Shown here piece after piece: positions 16,948 to 26,826 of a stretch of 64,000 bases of DNA. Every line of letters begins with the position of its first letter. The stretch's first letter is position 1. The notes beneath the pieces were generated by a model. That model was given only the letters and a program-made list of their open reading frames with translations. It ran no database searches and was not told where the DNA came from. Both the position numbers and the translations under genes were made by a program. Source of the stretch: Croceicoccus ponticola (GTDB taxonomy: Bacteria > Pseudomonadota > Alphaproteobacteria > Sphingomonadales > Sphingomonadaceae); NCBI RefSeq assembly GCF_004004515.1, contig NZ_RXOL01000001.1, forward strand, positions 992,001 to 1,056,000, given 5' to 3'.

Positions 16948-19044
16948 ATGACGACTCAGGATCTGACCAACACCACCCCGCCGGTGCGCAAACGCCTGTT
17001 CGGAAAAGCGGGTGAGCGGACCCGATTGGGCGGTGCATTGACCACCGGGGCCGGCGTCGTTCGCGCGTGGCCATGGTGGTTCAAGGTTCTGCTCGCGGGA
17101 TTGATCGTTCTGGTCGCTTGGGAAACATGGGCCGCTCCGCCGTGGAAGCTGGGCGGACCGCCACCGTCGCAGGGTATCGATTTCTTGGGTGCGGACGGAT
17201 CGCTGATCGCCCATCGCGGGCCGAAGACGGCAACACCGGTCGATGCCGAACAGTTGCCCGATCACGTGCGCCAGGCTTTCCTCGCGATCGAGGATCGGCG
17301 CTTCTACGAACATGGCGGCGTCGATTTTCGCGGCCTAGCCCGTGCGACCGTGGCCAATTTCCAGGCCGGCGGCGTGGTCGAGGGCGGCTCGACGATCACC
17401 CAGCAATACGTGAAGAACGCCTTCCTCACGCAAGATCGCACGTTCGTCCGCAAGGGCAAGGAACTGCTGCTGGCCGACTGGGCCGAATTGTGGATGAGCA
17501 AGAACGAGATCCTCTCGCGCTATCTTGAGCTCTGCTATTTCGGCGAAGGGCAATATGGCCTGACCGCCGCGGCGCATTACTATTTCGATCGCACGCCCGC
17601 CGAACTGACGCTGGGACAGGCAGCGATGCTGGCCGGCATGGTAAAGGCGCCGTCCAACCTTTCGCCCACCGTCGATTACGAAGCATCGACCGAACGCATG
17701 CGCGTCGTGCTGGGCGCGATGACTTATGCCGGGTTCATCACCGACGAAGAGGCCAAGGACGTCGACGATCCCAAGGTGACGCTGGGCGCGGAGGAAGAAG
17801 AAGGCCCGACCGGAAGCTGGTTCGTCGACTGGCTGATGCAGGACATGGACGACGATTTCACCGGCACCGTGCAAACCACTCTCGAACCCGACGCGCAGGC
17901 GCGCGCCGAACGCGTCGTGCGCAATGCCCGGCTGGGCGGCGCGGAAGTCGCGCTGATCGCACTGCGCCCCGATGGCGCGATCGCGGCGATGGTCGGCGGC
18001 AGGGAATGGACGCCGAAGGCTTTCAACCGCGCCATGACCGCCAAGCGCCAACCGGGATCGACGTTCAAGCTGTTCGATTACTTTGCCGCGATCCGCAGCG
18101 GGATGACGCCCACGACCATGGTCGGCGACAGCCCGATAGAGATCGGCGAATGGAAACCGACCAACGCGTACAAGGGCTTTTACGGCCCGATGCCGCTGTC
18201 GCGCGCCTTTGCCATCAGTTCCAACACGGTCGCGATCCGGCTTGCCCAGATGGTCGGCCCGGATGAGGTAATCGACGCCGCCCGCGATCTGGGCGTCGCG
18301 TCCGAAATCCCCGAAACCCCCAGCATGGCGCTGGGCACCGCGAACCTGACGTTGCAGGAACTGGCCGGGGCCTATGCCGCCTTTGCCAGTGGGAAATACC
18401 CGGTGAAGCCCTATGGCATCGCGGACGCGGGCGAAGCGCCTTGGCGCAGTCTGGATGCGCGCCGCGAATGGGCGCCGATGCTGCAATTGCTGTTCGCCGC
18501 CGCCAACAACGGCACGGGCCGCGCCGCGGTGATCGACGGGCAACCCACATTCGGCAAGACCGGCACCTCGCAAGAAGGGCGCGACGGCCTGTTCGTCGGT
18601 TTCGCGGGCAATATGGTCACCGCAGTATGGGTCGGGCGTGACGACAATGGGCCGATCCCCGGCAACCACGGGGGCGGCAACCCGGCGCAGATCTGGCGTC
18701 AGTTCATGAGCGGGGTGAAGCTTGAGCCGCTGACGCTTCCGATCAATGCCAAGACCGTCAAGCGCCCGACGGTCAGGCGCACCGCGGCCCCCGGCGAAGC
18801 CGACATGACGACCATCGAAATCGGTAATATTCCGTTCGACGAAATGCTGATCGACTTGCCCGAAGGCATTCCCCAACTGCCGCTGGACGAACAGACCGGT
18901 GAAGCGGTGAATGCGCCGACCGCGCCACCCGGCGCGGCCGGAGCGGGCACAATGCCCGCAATCGACGTGCCGCCAGTGCCCGTTCCGGGCGCGCCCGACA
19001 ATCGTGGTCAGGCCAATCCGCAACCTGCGGCCAACGCGCAATAA
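16948..19044 (+). CDS. Class A penicillin-binding protein (PBP1 family)
   Basis: A 698-aa bifunctional peptidoglycan synthase. One membrane segment (about residues 44-58) is followed by a GT51 glycosyltransferase with Glu115 in EDRRFYEHGG and the motif GGSTITQQ (147-154). The transpeptidase domain has Ser371 in PGSTFK, an SSN motif and KTG at 537-539. The C-terminal tail is Pro/Ala-rich. It polymerises lipid II and cross-links peptides on the periplasmic face. ATG 16948 is chosen because it precedes the cytoplasmic basic region. It resembles PBP1C/PBP1A-like enzymes, and the exact subclass is uncertain. Confidence 0.93.
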   Translation: MTTQDLTNTTPPVRKRLFGKAGERTRLGGALTTGAGVVRAWPWWFKVLLAGLIVLVAWETWAAPPWKLGGPPPSQGIDFLGADGSLIAHRGPKTATPVDAEQLPDHVRQAFLAIEDRRFYEHGGVDFRGLARATVANFQAGGVVEGGSTITQQYVKNAFLTQDRTFVRKGKELLLADWAELWMSKNEILSRYLELCYFGEGQYGLTAAAHYYFDRTPAELTLGQAAMLAGMVKAPSNLSPTVDYEASTERMRVVLGAMTYAGFITDEEAKDVDDPKVTLGAEEEEGPTGSWFVDWLMQDMDDDFTGTVQTTLEPDAQARAERVVRNARLGGAEVALIALRPDGAIAAMVGGREWTPKAFNRAMTAKRQPGSTFKLFDYFAAIRSGMTPTTMVGDSPIEIGEWKPTNAYKGFYGPMPLSRAFAISSNTVAIRLAQMVGPDEVIDAARDLGVASEIPETPSMALGTANLTLQELAGAYAAFASGKYPVKPYGIADAGEAPWRSLDARREWAPMLQLLFAAANNGTGRAAVIDGQPTFGKTGTSQEGRDGLFVGFAGNMVTAVWVGRDDNGPIPGNHGGGNPAQIWRQFMSGVKLEPLTLPINAKTVKRPTVRRTAAPGEADMTTIEIGNIPFDEMLIDLPEGIPQLPLDEQTGEAVNAPTAPPGAAGAGTMPAIDVPPVPVPGAPDNRGQANPQPAANAQ

Positions 19045-19081
19045 CCGTGACCCCTGCCCCCGGCTGCGTCGCGGCGCCGAT

Positions 19082-19450
19082 ATGCTGAGGCACTTCTACC
19101 TTGCAGGCGGGTTATCGTCGCTGGCGCTTGGCGGGGTGGGCGTTGTCCTGCCGTTGTTACCGACGGTGCCCTTCGTTATCCTCGCCGCGTTCTGCTTTGC
19201 GCGGTCCAGCCCCCGGCTGGAGGCATATCTCCTCGATCACGCGCAGTTCGGCCCGCATATCCGGGCATGGCGCGAACATGGCGCGATCAGCCGCCGGGGC
19301 AAAGGCGCGGCGCTGGCCGCCTTTGCCGTTAGCAGCGCGGCAGCGGTGATCTTCGCGCCGATGCCCGCACCCCTGATAACGCTTGCCGCCGCGCTGATCG
19401 GCGGAACGTGGATCTGGACGCGGCCGGAAAGTCCGGGTCCTGAAGTTTAG
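19082..19450 (+). CDS. YbaN/DUF454 family membrane protein
   Basis: A 122-aa inner membrane protein of the DUF454 (YbaN) family. Characteristic are the opening LAGGLSSLALGGVGVVLPLLPTVPF, the AAFCFARSSPRLEAYLLDH motif and the FGPHIRAWREHGAISRRGKG loop. Two further hydrophobic segments complete it. ATG 19082 lies 38 bases after the PBP gene and was chosen because it starts directly at the first helix. The function is unknown; it may be co-transcribed with the PBP gene. Confidence 0.85.
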   Translation: MLRHFYLAGGLSSLALGGVGVVLPLLPTVPFVILAAFCFARSSPRLEAYLLDHAQFGPHIRAWREHGAISRRGKGAALAAFAVSSAAAVIFAPMPAPLITLAAALIGGTWIWTRPESPGPEV

Positions 19451-19454
19451 GCGA

Positions 19455-19643
19455 TTATGCCTGCTTGCAGGTGTCGATGCCGACAAGCTTGTAAAACGGG
19501 CAGAACCCGAAAAGCCCGGTCAACAAGGGTACGACCCCAACCCAGCCCCATGCGGTCTGCGGCCCCACGAAGACCAGTGCGATGAGCACCAGCCCGACGA
19601 CGACGCGCAAACTGCGGTCCAGTTTTCCTTCGTTGCAAACCAT
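19455..19643 (-). CDS. YgaP-like DUF2892 small membrane protein
   Basis: A 62-aa protein of the DUF2892 family, the membrane part of YgaP-type proteins without the rhodanese domain. It begins with CNEGKLDRSLRVVVGLVLIALVF and ends with GLFGFCPFYKLVGIDTCK, the family signature with three conserved cysteines in total. Two membrane helices are expected. It converges on the DUF454 gene, with only four bases between the stops. The role is unknown; some relatives bind sulfur or metals, but that is not shown here. Confidence 0.85.
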   Translation of the reverse strand: MVCNEGKLDRSLRVVVGLVLIALVFVGPQTAWGWVGVVPLLTGLFGFCPFYKLVGIDTCKQA

Positions 19644-19840
19644 GACGAACGGCCTTTCCTGTCACGATGCGACCGCCCGCAGGATAGCACCGGGCACCCA
19701 TCCGCCGAAATGATCGGGATCAAATTGCCATATCGCAGCGCATGGCCACCACCGGCGCGATTTTATGCCCTACAGACCCCGCGCATCCCGCAAGCCCGCT
19801 CGCCCCTAAATGCCCGAGCGACCGGTTTTTCGGCTTGGCG

Positions 19841-21658
19841 TCACTCTTCTCCCATGCGCAGCGCGGCGATGAATGCTTCCTGCGGGATCGAGACGTTGCC
19901 GTACTCGCGCATTTTCGCCTTGCCCTTCTTCTGCTTGTCCAGAAGCTTCTTCTTGCGCGAAATGTCGCCGCCATAACATTTGGCGGTCACGTCCTTGCGC
20001 ATCGCGTTGATCGTTTCGCGGGCGACGACCTTGCCGCCGATCGCGGCCTGGATCGGGATCTTGAACAAGTGGCGCGGGATCAGGTCCTTAAGCCGTTCGC
20101 ACATGCCCCGGCCGCGTTCTTCGGCGACGGCGCGGTGGACGATCATCGAAAGGGCGTCGACCGGCTCGTTGTTGACGAGGATGCTCATCTTCACAAGATC
20201 GCCTTCGCGCAGGCCGATCTGTTCGTAATCGAAGCTGGCGTAACCGCGGCTGATCGATTTCAGCCGGTCGTAGAAATCGAACACCACTTCGTTCAACGGC
20301 AGCTCGTACGTCACTTGCGCGCGGCCACCGACATAAGTCAGGTCCTTTTGAATGCCGCGCCGGTCCTGACACAATTTGAGGATCGAGCCGAGATATTCAT
20401 CGGGGGTGTAGATCGTCGCCTTGATCCACGGTTCCTCGATCGTCTCGATCCGGCTGGGATCGGGATAATCGGCCGGGTTGTGCAACATGATCTGTTGCTC
20501 GCCATCGGTTCGCGATGCGCGCAACTGAATGCGATAGACGACCGACGGAGCCGTGGTGATCAGGTCGAGATCGTATTCGCGGGTCAGCCGTTCCTGAATA
20601 ATTTCAAGGTGCAGCAGGCCGAGGAAACCGCAGCGAAAGCCAAAGCCCAGCGCGGCGCTGGTTTCCATCTCGAACGAAAAGCTGGCGTCGTTAAGCCGCA
20701 GCTTGCCGATCGATTCGCGCAGCTTTTCGAAATCGGCGGCGTCCACCGGGAACAGCCCGCAGAACACGACCGGCTGGACTTCCTTGTACCCCGGCAGCGG
20801 ATTTTCGGAACCGCCGCGCACCGTGGTGATGGTGTCGCCGACCTTGGCCTGTTCGACTTCCTTGATCTGGGCGGTGATGAACCCGATTTCGCCGGGGCCC
20901 AATTCGGGCAGTTCGACGCGCTTGGGCGTGAAACAGCCGACCCGGTCGATCAGGTGCTGCGTGCCGCCCTGCATGAAACGGACGTTAAGCCCCTTGTTAA
21001 TGACCCCGTCGATCACGCGGACGAGGATGACGACGCCGAGGTAAGGGTCGTACCACGAATCGACCAGCATCGCCCGCAACGGCGCATCGCGGTCGCCGCC
21101 CGGCGGGGGGATCTTCTTGACGATCTGTTCAAGGATATCCTCGATCCCGATGCCCGATTTGGCCGATGCCAGCACGGCTTCGGACGCGTCGATGCCGATG
21201 ATGTCCTCGATTTCCTTCTTCACCTTCTCCGGCTCCGCGGCGGGAAGGTCGATCTTGTTGATCACGGGCACGATTTCATGGTCGTGTTCGATGGACTGAT
21301 AGACGTTGGCGAGCGTCTGCGCCTCCACCCCTTGCGCCGCGTCGACCACCAGCAGCGCGCCTTCGCAAGCGGCAAGGCTGCGGCTGACTTCGTACGCGAA
21401 GTCGACGTGGCCGGGGGTGTCCATGAGGTTCAGTTCGTACGTCTGACCGTCATGCGCGGTATAGTTCAGGCGCACGGTCTGCGCCTTGATCGTGATGCCG
21501 CGCTCTTTCTCGATATCCATGTTATCAAGGACTTGCGCGCTCATTTCCCGCGCGGTCAGCCCCCCGGTGAACTGGATCAGCCGGTCGGCAAGCGTCGACT
21601 TGCCGTGGTCGATATGGGCGATGATGGAAAAATTACGGATATTGGCGAGTTCGGTCAT
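19841..21658 (-). CDS. lepA: Elongation factor 4 (LepA)
   Basis: A 605-aa translational GTPase that back-translocates or monitors ribosomes during elongation or initiation. The N-terminus [20 protein letters not shown] has the G1 motif, DTPGHVDF is G3 and NKID is G4. The LepA-specific C-terminal domain is present ([17 protein letters not shown]). I chose ATG 21658, the usual family start; an in-frame ATG at 21670 is possible. It is a single gene. A weak hairpin (CGCTCG/CGAGCG, 19797-19820) lies just after the stop. The identification is secure. Confidence 0.97.
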   Translation of the reverse strand: MTELANIRNFSIIAHIDHGKSTLADRLIQFTGGLTAREMSAQVLDNMDIEKERGITIKAQTVRLNYTAHDGQTYELNLMDTPGHVDFAYEVSRSLAACEGALLVVDAAQGVEAQTLANVYQSIEHDHEIVPVINKIDLPAAEPEKVKKEIEDIIGIDASEAVLASAKSGIGIEDILEQIVKKIPPPGGDRDAPLRAMLVDSWYDPYLGVVILVRVIDGVINKGLNVRFMQGGTQHLIDRVGCFTPKRVELPELGPGEIGFITAQIKEVEQAKVGDTITTVRGGSENPLPGYKEVQPVVFCGLFPVDAADFEKLRESIGKLRLNDASFSFEMETSAALGFGFRCGFLGLLHLEIIQERLTREYDLDLITTAPSVVYRIQLRASRTDGEQQIMLHNPADYPDPSRIETIEEPWIKATIYTPDEYLGSILKLCQDRRGIQKDLTYVGGRAQVTYELPLNEVVFDFYDRLKSISRGYASFDYEQIGLREGDLVKMSILVNNEPVDALSMIVHRAVAEERGRGMCERLKDLIPRHLFKIPIQAAIGGKVVARETINAMRKDVTAKCYGGDISRKKKLLDKQKKGKAKMREYGNVSIPQEAFIAALRMGEE

Positions 21659-21737
21659 AACCCGCGCCATTAGCGACTGCGGAAAAATATGTCAGCAAGG
21701 TTCTGACAATGGTCTCCGAACACCGCTTTTCGCACCG

Positions 21738-21798
21738 TTCCCCCAGCCGATCCTCAGGCCGATTCCCAAGCCTCTCCCCAAGCGGTTCCCCGAGCCTG
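21738..21798. repeat. Degenerate 12-bp tandem repeat, five units
   Basis: Five imperfect copies of a TTCCCCAAGCCGA-like unit (lengths 13, 12, 12, 11, 13) lie in the 176-base gap between lepA and the hydrolase gene. The copies share the core TCC-C-AGC. This could be a slipped-strand repeat or a set of binding sites. Confidence 0.45.
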
Positions 21799-21846
21799 CG
21801 CTTTCTACTGTGAAGCCGTTTGTGAACCTGCTAGCGGCGATGATTG

Positions 21847-22662
21847 ATGTCGTTCACTTACAGCAAGCTAACCGTCGAGGGTCTGACCCTCAGAATCGGC
21901 CGCAATGGCGTCGGCGCACCGCACGACGCCGTGCCGCTGCTCATGCTCAACGGCATCGGTTTCAACGCCGAACTGATGGAACCGCTGGCGCGCCAGTTCC
22001 CGGGTCGGCATATAGTGTGCCCCGACATGCCCGGTTGCGGCAATTCGCCGGATCCCGTCCTGCCTTACACCATCAAGCGGGTTGCTCGCGCGATGGAAAG
22101 CTTGATGGAGCGGGAGGTGCCTGGTCGGGCGTTCGACATTCTCGGCTTTTCGTGGGGCGGCGCGGTCGCGCAGCAGCTCGCGGTCACCGCGTCACGCAAG
22201 GTTGCCCGACTGGCGCTGGTGGCGACAACCTCCGGCTTGCCTCTGCCCGCCGCAAACCCCGAAGTGCTGCGCCGATTGCTCGATCCGACCGAATATGGCC
22301 ACCCGGCCAAGCTGACCGACAATTTCATGGACCTTTTGAACGAAGGCGGGGCGAATGCCGGGCTGTTGCGGCGTTTCAAATCGCCCACGCCGCAGGGTGT
22401 CGGCTGCCAGGTCGGTGCGCTCGCCGGGTGGAGCGCGGCGCCGATGTTGCCGTTCCTGCGGATGCCGGTGCTGCTGGCGGGCATGGCGGAGGACGCGATC
22501 GTCCCGATTGCGCACCAACGCGCGCTAGCCTGCTTGATCCCACAGGCCGAGACGATCGAACTTCGCTCCGGCAGCCATTTGCTGCCGCTGGCCACGCCTG
22601 AACGGATCGGCCCGCAACTGGTCGATTTCTTCGGGCAGAAGATCGCAATGCAGAACGCCTGA
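21847..22662 (+). CDS. Alpha/beta hydrolase, PHA-depolymerase-like
   Basis: A 271-aa alpha/beta hydrolase. It resembles intracellular medium-chain-length poly(3-hydroxyalkanoate) depolymerases. The cues are MLNGIGFNAELMEPLARQF (oxyanion region), DMPGCGNSPDPVLPY, the nucleophile elbow GFSWGGAVAQQLA, VLLAGMAEDAIVPI around the acid and GSHLLPL with the likely catalytic His. No signal peptide is visible, consistent with an intracellular enzyme. No phaC or phasin gene is adjacent, so a general esterase is the alternative. ATG 21847 is used; TTG 21844 would add one residue. Confidence 0.7.
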   Translation: MSFTYSKLTVEGLTLRIGRNGVGAPHDAVPLLMLNGIGFNAELMEPLARQFPGRHIVCPDMPGCGNSPDPVLPYTIKRVARAMESLMEREVPGRAFDILGFSWGGAVAQQLAVTASRKVARLALVATTSGLPLPAANPEVLRRLLDPTEYGHPAKLTDNFMDLLNEGGANAGLLRRFKSPTPQGVGCQVGALAGWSAAPMLPFLRMPVLLAGMAEDAIVPIAHQRALACLIPQAETIELRSGSHLLPLATPERIGPQLVDFFGQKIAMQNA

Positions 22663-22733
22663 CACACTGGCTCTTCCCTTTTCCTGCGCAGGCGATAGCC
22701 TCTGGTCCGGGATGATTTGAAAGGGATTCAATC

Positions 22734-24053
22734 TTGCGGCACATCGCAGTTATCGGTTCGGGCCCGGCGGGATATTACACGGCCGAAGCGGCGCTGAAGC
22801 ATTGGGGCGACGACGTGCATGTCGACGTGTTCGACCGCCTGCCCGTGCCCTATGGCCTGATCCGCACCGGCGTCGCGCCCGACCACCAGACGATCAAGGC
22901 GGTTTCGGGCCGCTATGAAAAGACTGCGCTGACCCAAAACGTGCGGTTCGTCGGCAACATCACCATCGGCAGCGACATTTCGGTCGATGAATTGCGCGAG
23001 CTTTACGATGCCGTTGTCGTCGCCACGGGCGCGCCGCACGATCGCAAGCTGGGCATACCCGGCGAAGAGCTGAAAGGCGTCTACGGCAGCGCCGCGTTCG
23101 TGGGCTGGTACAATTCGCATCCGCAGTTCCGCAACCTCGACCCAGACCTGTCGTCGGACACCGCGGTGGTGATCGGCATGGGCAACGTCGCGCTCGACGT
23201 CGCGCGCATCCTGTCCAAGACCGAGGCGGAGTTCGAAGGGTCCGACATCGCCGCCCATGCGCTCGACATCCTGAAACAGTCGAAACTGAAACAGATCGTC
23301 CTGCTGGGCCGGCGCGGGCCGCACCAGATCATGATGACGCCCAAGGAACTGGGCGAATTGGCGAAGCTTGAACGCGCGAGCCCTCGCGTCGACGCATCGG
23401 ACCTGCCGGACGAAGGCGACGACGCGATGCTCGAACCGGGCCTGCGCAAATCGGTCAACCACTTGCGCAGCTTTGCCGCGATCCCCGAACACATTCACGG
23501 CGACAAGCCGATCGAGGTCGCGTTCGATTTCTATGCCAGTCCGAAATCGATCGTGGGAGAAGACGGCAAGGTTACCGGTATCGAGGTCGAACGAACCGAA
23601 GTCAGGGCGGGTCGCGCCATCGGCACCGGCGACATCTATACCATCCCGTGCGGAATAGTGGTCAGTTGCATCGGCTATCAGACCGCCAACATCCCCGGCG
23701 TTCCGTTCGATGAACGGCTGGGCCGTTTCGCCAATGACGAAGGGCGCATCCTCAACGGCCTCTATTGCGTCGGCTGGGCGCGGCGCGGGCCATCGGGCAC
23801 CATCGGCACCAACAAGCCGGACGGTTTCGCAATCATCGAAAAGATCGCGTCCGATATCGATGCAGGCCTGCTGGGCAAGGGCAGCAAACAGGGGCGCGCC
23901 GGGTTCGACGAACTGGCCGAAAAACGCGGGCTGGACATCGTGACCTTCCGCGACTGGAAAAAGATCGAGGAAGCCGAAGCCGCCGCCGCCCGCACCGGCG
24001 CTCCGCGTGAGAAATTCGCCGATGTCGAAGCGATGATCCGGGCGCTCAGATAG
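22734..24053 (+). CDS. fprA: Ferredoxin/adrenodoxin-NADP+ reductase FprA-type
   Basis: A 439-aa FAD- and NADP-binding reductase of the adrenodoxin reductase family (FprA). The N-terminal FAD site is IAVIGSGPAGYYTAEAAL. Also present are LPVPYGLIRTGVAPDH (characteristic), VVIGMGNVALDVARIL (NADP region), LLGRRGPHQ and the final CVGWARRGPSGTIGTNKPD. It passes electrons from NADPH to a ferredoxin, and so on to P450 or Fe-S proteins. The start is TTG 22734, preceded by an AAGGGA site. The cytochrome P450 at 11.3-12.5 kb is a possible but unproven partner. It is a single gene. Confidence 0.92.
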   Translation: MRHIAVIGSGPAGYYTAEAALKHWGDDVHVDVFDRLPVPYGLIRTGVAPDHQTIKAVSGRYEKTALTQNVRFVGNITIGSDISVDELRELYDAVVVATGAPHDRKLGIPGEELKGVYGSAAFVGWYNSHPQFRNLDPDLSSDTAVVIGMGNVALDVARILSKTEAEFEGSDIAAHALDILKQSKLKQIVLLGRRGPHQIMMTPKELGELAKLERASPRVDASDLPDEGDDAMLEPGLRKSVNHLRSFAAIPEHIHGDKPIEVAFDFYASPKSIVGEDGKVTGIEVERTEVRAGRAIGTGDIYTIPCGIVVSCIGYQTANIPGVPFDERLGRFANDEGRILNGLYCVGWARRGPSGTIGTNKPDGFAIIEKIASDIDAGLLGKGSKQGRAGFDELAEKRGLDIVTFRDWKKIEEAEAAAARTGAPREKFADVEAMIRALR

Positions 24054-24066
24054 CGAACGTTATCGT

Positions 24067-24465
24067 TTAGCGCCCCTCGCCCGCCGCAGGATTGGAGGGC
24101 GCCGTGGCGGGCCTGGGCGGCTGAAGTCCGTTGAGCGTTTCGCCAAGACGCGCGCCGAACCCTTGGGCGAGCGGGGCGCAAACCGTGTTCGCATCCTCGA
24201 CATCGCCCAGCAGCGCGGGAATCGCCTTGGGGTTGATCTGAGCTTCGATCTTGCCGCCGGTGCGCGCTTCGTAACGGCCCATGAAATAGCTCATCATGAA
24301 GCCCAGTCCGCGCTTCTTGCCTTCGTCCTTTTCCTGCGCGCTGGCGACAAGCGCCCACGTCGCGCAGCGCAAGTCCGGATCCGGAGCATTCTGCGCAGAG
24401 GCGGGGATCGCGGTCAGCGCAACGGCGACCGCGGCAGTGAGGATGGCGACATTCTTGGCAATCAT
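24067..24465 (-). CDS. Exported hypothetical protein, two cysteines
   Basis: A 132-aa protein with a Sec signal peptide (MIAKNVAILTAAVAVALTAIPASA, cleavage before QNAPDP). The mature part has two cysteines (RCATWALVAS and NTVCAPLAQ) that could form a disulfide, a Gly/Lys-rich centre (EGKKRGLGFMMSYFMGRYEAR) and a Pro/Ala tail. I do not recognise a named family; similar Cys-containing small periplasmic proteins are common in sphingomonads. It converges on fprA. Confidence 0.6.
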   Translation of the reverse strand: MIAKNVAILTAAVAVALTAIPASAQNAPDPDLRCATWALVASAQEKDEGKKRGLGFMMSYFMGRYEARTGGKIEAQINPKAIPALLGDVEDANTVCAPLAQGFGARLGETLNGLQPPRPATAPSNPAAGEGR

Positions 24466-24775
24466 CGAAAAAAGGCTCCCGTTTCGCGGCCCCCTAACGC
24501 GTGATCGCGCCGAAGGCCAACCCGCCTGAGCGCGGACTTGGACGAACCGGGCTTGCTGCACGATGAAGGGGCCTGAAACACGGGACCAAGGCGAACAGCC
24601 AACGGGGCGCAAAGCGACACTCGCTACTCACGAGTTCATGTCGATTTTTCGTTCAGGTCGAGGCGAGAGTGGTGATGGACCGTGATCCGGCGCGCAGCGA
24701 CCTTTTTGGTCTCGAGCACCGGAACGCGCGGGCCAGCGCCGCTCTCGTCCGTCGTGAGCGGAAAAGCGGCGTGAA
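24466..24775. other. Intergenic region between the exported protein and dnaN
   Basis: This 310-base stretch follows the dnaN stop and precedes the 24067-24465 gene, both on the minus strand. It holds a short imperfect palindrome (ACTCG...CGAGT, about 24622-24638) and nothing else I can support: no open coding frame with a ribosome site, no T-run terminator and no tRNA-like fold. Confidence 0.4.
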
Positions 24776-25912
24776 CTAAACCCGCATGGGCATTAGGACG
24801 TAAAGCGCCGGGCTTTCCTGGCTCTGCCGGATCAGCGTCGGCGAACCCGAATCGGCAAGGTGCAGCTCGACATTGTCGCCTTCGATCTGCGCCAGAATGT
24901 CCTTCAGGTAATTGGCGTTGAAACCGATCTCCATCCCCTCGCTGCCATAGGCCGCGGCGATCTCTTCGGCGGCGGTGCCGTTGTCGGGCGATGTGACCGA
25001 CAGCGTGACGCGGTCGTTGTCGACCGCCATCTTGACCGCGCGGGTCTTCTCCGTGGCGATCGTCGCCACGCGGTCGACGCCGGCGAAAAACGACTTGGGA
25101 TCGAGCCTGAGCAGCTTGTCGTTACCGGTCGGGATAACGCGGCTGTAATCGGGGAACGTGCCGTCGATCAGCTTGCTGGTGAGGACGATGCCGCCCTCTC
25201 CGCCCAGCGTGAAGCGGATCTTGCTGGCCGACAATTCGACCTGCACGTTGTTGTCGAGTGCTTCTTCCAGCAGCTTGCGCAGTTCGGCGACGCATTTGCG
25301 CGGCACGATCACGTCGGGCATGGATTCGGCGCCGTCGGGACGGGGAATGGTATAGCGGGCAAGCCGATGGCCATCGGTCGCCGCCGCCTTCAACACCGGC
25401 TGTCCGCCCGGGCCATCTTCGGCAACGTGGAAGAAAATGCCGTTGAGGTAATAACGCGTTTCTTCGGTGCTGATCGCAAACCGGGTGCGATCGATCAGCT
25501 GCGCCAGCGTCGATGCGGGCAGTTCGAACGTGGTCGGCAAGTCGCCTTCGACGATCACGGGGAAATCGTCGCGCGGCAGGGTGGGCAGCTGGAAACGCGT
25601 GCGCCCCGCCTTTACCACCATGCGGTTGTCCGCCGTTTCCAGGCTGACTTGCGACCCGTCGGGCAGCTTGCGCGCGATGTCGAACAGCAGGTGGGCTGAA
25701 ACGGTAATCGCGCCCGCGCTTTCGACAGAGGCGGCGGGCATCGATTCGACGACCTGCAGGTCGAGGTCGGTGGCCATGACGCGCACGGTGCCGTCGGCCT
25801 TTGCCTCGATCAGGACGTTGGACAGGATGGGGATCGTGTTGCGGCGTTCCACCACCGACTGCACGTGGCTGAGCGAGTGCAGCAGGGTCGCCCGTTCGAT
25901 CGTCGCCTTCAT
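24776..25912 (-). CDS. dnaN: DNA polymerase III beta clamp
   Basis: A 378-aa sliding clamp that tethers DNA polymerase III to DNA. Three repeated domains are present: it begins MKATIERATLLHSLSHVQSVVERRNTIPIL, then VKAGRTRFQLPTLPRDDFPV and LIDGTFPDYSRVIP, and ends in YVLMPMRV, the family terminus. ATG 25912 is used, preceded by AAAGGGGAT. The gene is not next to dnaA or recF here; a separate location of dnaN is common in Sphingomonadales. A 288-base gap lies upstream, before the divergent exported-protein gene. The identification is secure. Confidence 0.97.
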   Translation of the reverse strand: MKATIERATLLHSLSHVQSVVERRNTIPILSNVLIEAKADGTVRVMATDLDLQVVESMPAASVESAGAITVSAHLLFDIARKLPDGSQVSLETADNRMVVKAGRTRFQLPTLPRDDFPVIVEGDLPTTFELPASTLAQLIDRTRFAISTEETRYYLNGIFFHVAEDGPGGQPVLKAAATDGHRLARYTIPRPDGAESMPDVIVPRKCVAELRKLLEEALDNNVQVELSASKIRFTLGGEGGIVLTSKLIDGTFPDYSRVIPTGNDKLLRLDPKSFFAGVDRVATIATEKTRAVKMAVDNDRVTLSVTSPDNGTAAEEIAAAYGSEGMEIGFNANYLKDILAQIEGDNVELHLADSGSPTLIRQSQESPALYVLMPMRV

Positions 25913-26200
25913 TTCAATCAGATCCCCTTTTGCCCGACCGCGTCGAGGAGACCGACCGGGCATCAAATACGGTCAAACTTTCCTAGCGGATGGGTCACCC
26001 CGGACAAGGCGAACGGAAGGGGAACGGGTCGATTCTGGGGATAAAAGCCGGGTATGAGATCGCGAACTGGCCGCAAAGTCCCACGCCAGCCACCCTGACA
26101 CCGTCCACCGCAAGGCATCAGGTGACACGCTCAGGCAATTGGGCGTATTGTCGCCACGGTCGCATCAACCAGCCTTTGAATCAAACAAGGGGGAAGTCTC

Positions 26201-26743
26201 ATGCGCTATAAGCTCGCCGTTTCCGTTTTCGGAGCCTTTGTCGGCGTCGCGCTTCCGGCCGCCCCCATCGCCGGCGCGTCTGCCGACGACGCAAGCCTGA
26301 TCGCCAATGCCTCCACCGCCGCGCCGCCGTCGGTTACCGCTAACGCCACCTTCGTCGACGGGGCGGGGAAAGTGTTGCGCAAGGGGACCAACGGCTATAC
26401 CTGTTATCCGCAATCGATGATGACCGGACCGATGTGCAACGACGCACAATGGGAAGCATTGATGGGCGCGCTGATGGCCGGCAAGCCCTATACCCCCACA
26501 GGTTTCGGCGTATCCTACATGCTGGCGGGCGAAGGAACCGCGATGGGCGTCAGCAACAAGGACCCGGCCGCCACCAAACCGACGCCCGACAACGACTGGA
26601 TCAAGGATGGACCGCACATGATGCTGATCCTGCCCGATCCGGCCATGCTCGAAGGACTGTCGACCAATACCGCCGACCCCGTTTACGTGATGTGGAAAGG
26701 AACGCCCTATCAACACGTGATGGTGCGCATCGGCGAACCGTGA
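26201..26743 (+). CDS. Exported hypothetical protein (180 aa)
   Basis: A protein with a signal peptide (YKLAVSVFGAFVGVALPAAPIAGASA) and a mature domain of about 150 residues. Two cysteines sit close together (TCYPQSMMTGPMC). Other marks are WEALMGALMAGKPYTPTGFGVSYMLAGE, KDGPHMMLILPDPAML and a final PYQHVMVRIG. A strong GGGGGAAG ribosome site precedes ATG 26201. The family looks conserved (balanced, structured composition) but I cannot name it. The His-Met pattern might suggest metal binding, which is only a guess. Confidence 0.6.
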   Translation: MRYKLAVSVFGAFVGVALPAAPIAGASADDASLIANASTAAPPSVTANATFVDGAGKVLRKGTNGYTCYPQSMMTGPMCNDAQWEALMGALMAGKPYTPTGFGVSYMLAGEGTAMGVSNKDPAATKPTPDNDWIKDGPHMMLILPDPAMLEGLSTNTADPVYVMWKGTPYQHVMVRIGEP

Positions 26744-26826
26744 CCGGCTGATCTGGCGCAATATGGGGCGGATCGTTGGCAGGAACCGCGAGCCGCTCCC
26801 GCCGCGCGCCCTCCGCTGGCAATGCG

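Noticed and set aside
16743-17015. Open frame beginning at ATG 16743 upstream of the PBP gene
   Set aside because: No homology character or strong ribosome site, and it overlaps the start of the PBP gene.
19742-21673. Long open frame (643 codons) antisense to lepA
   Set aside because: High GC makes antisense frames open; composition mirrors lepA codons and no protein-like motifs were found.
24776-25912. dnaN as evidence for a replication origin here
   Set aside because: No dnaA, recF, gyrB or dense DnaA-box cluster is adjacent; dnaN is separate in many Sphingomonadales.
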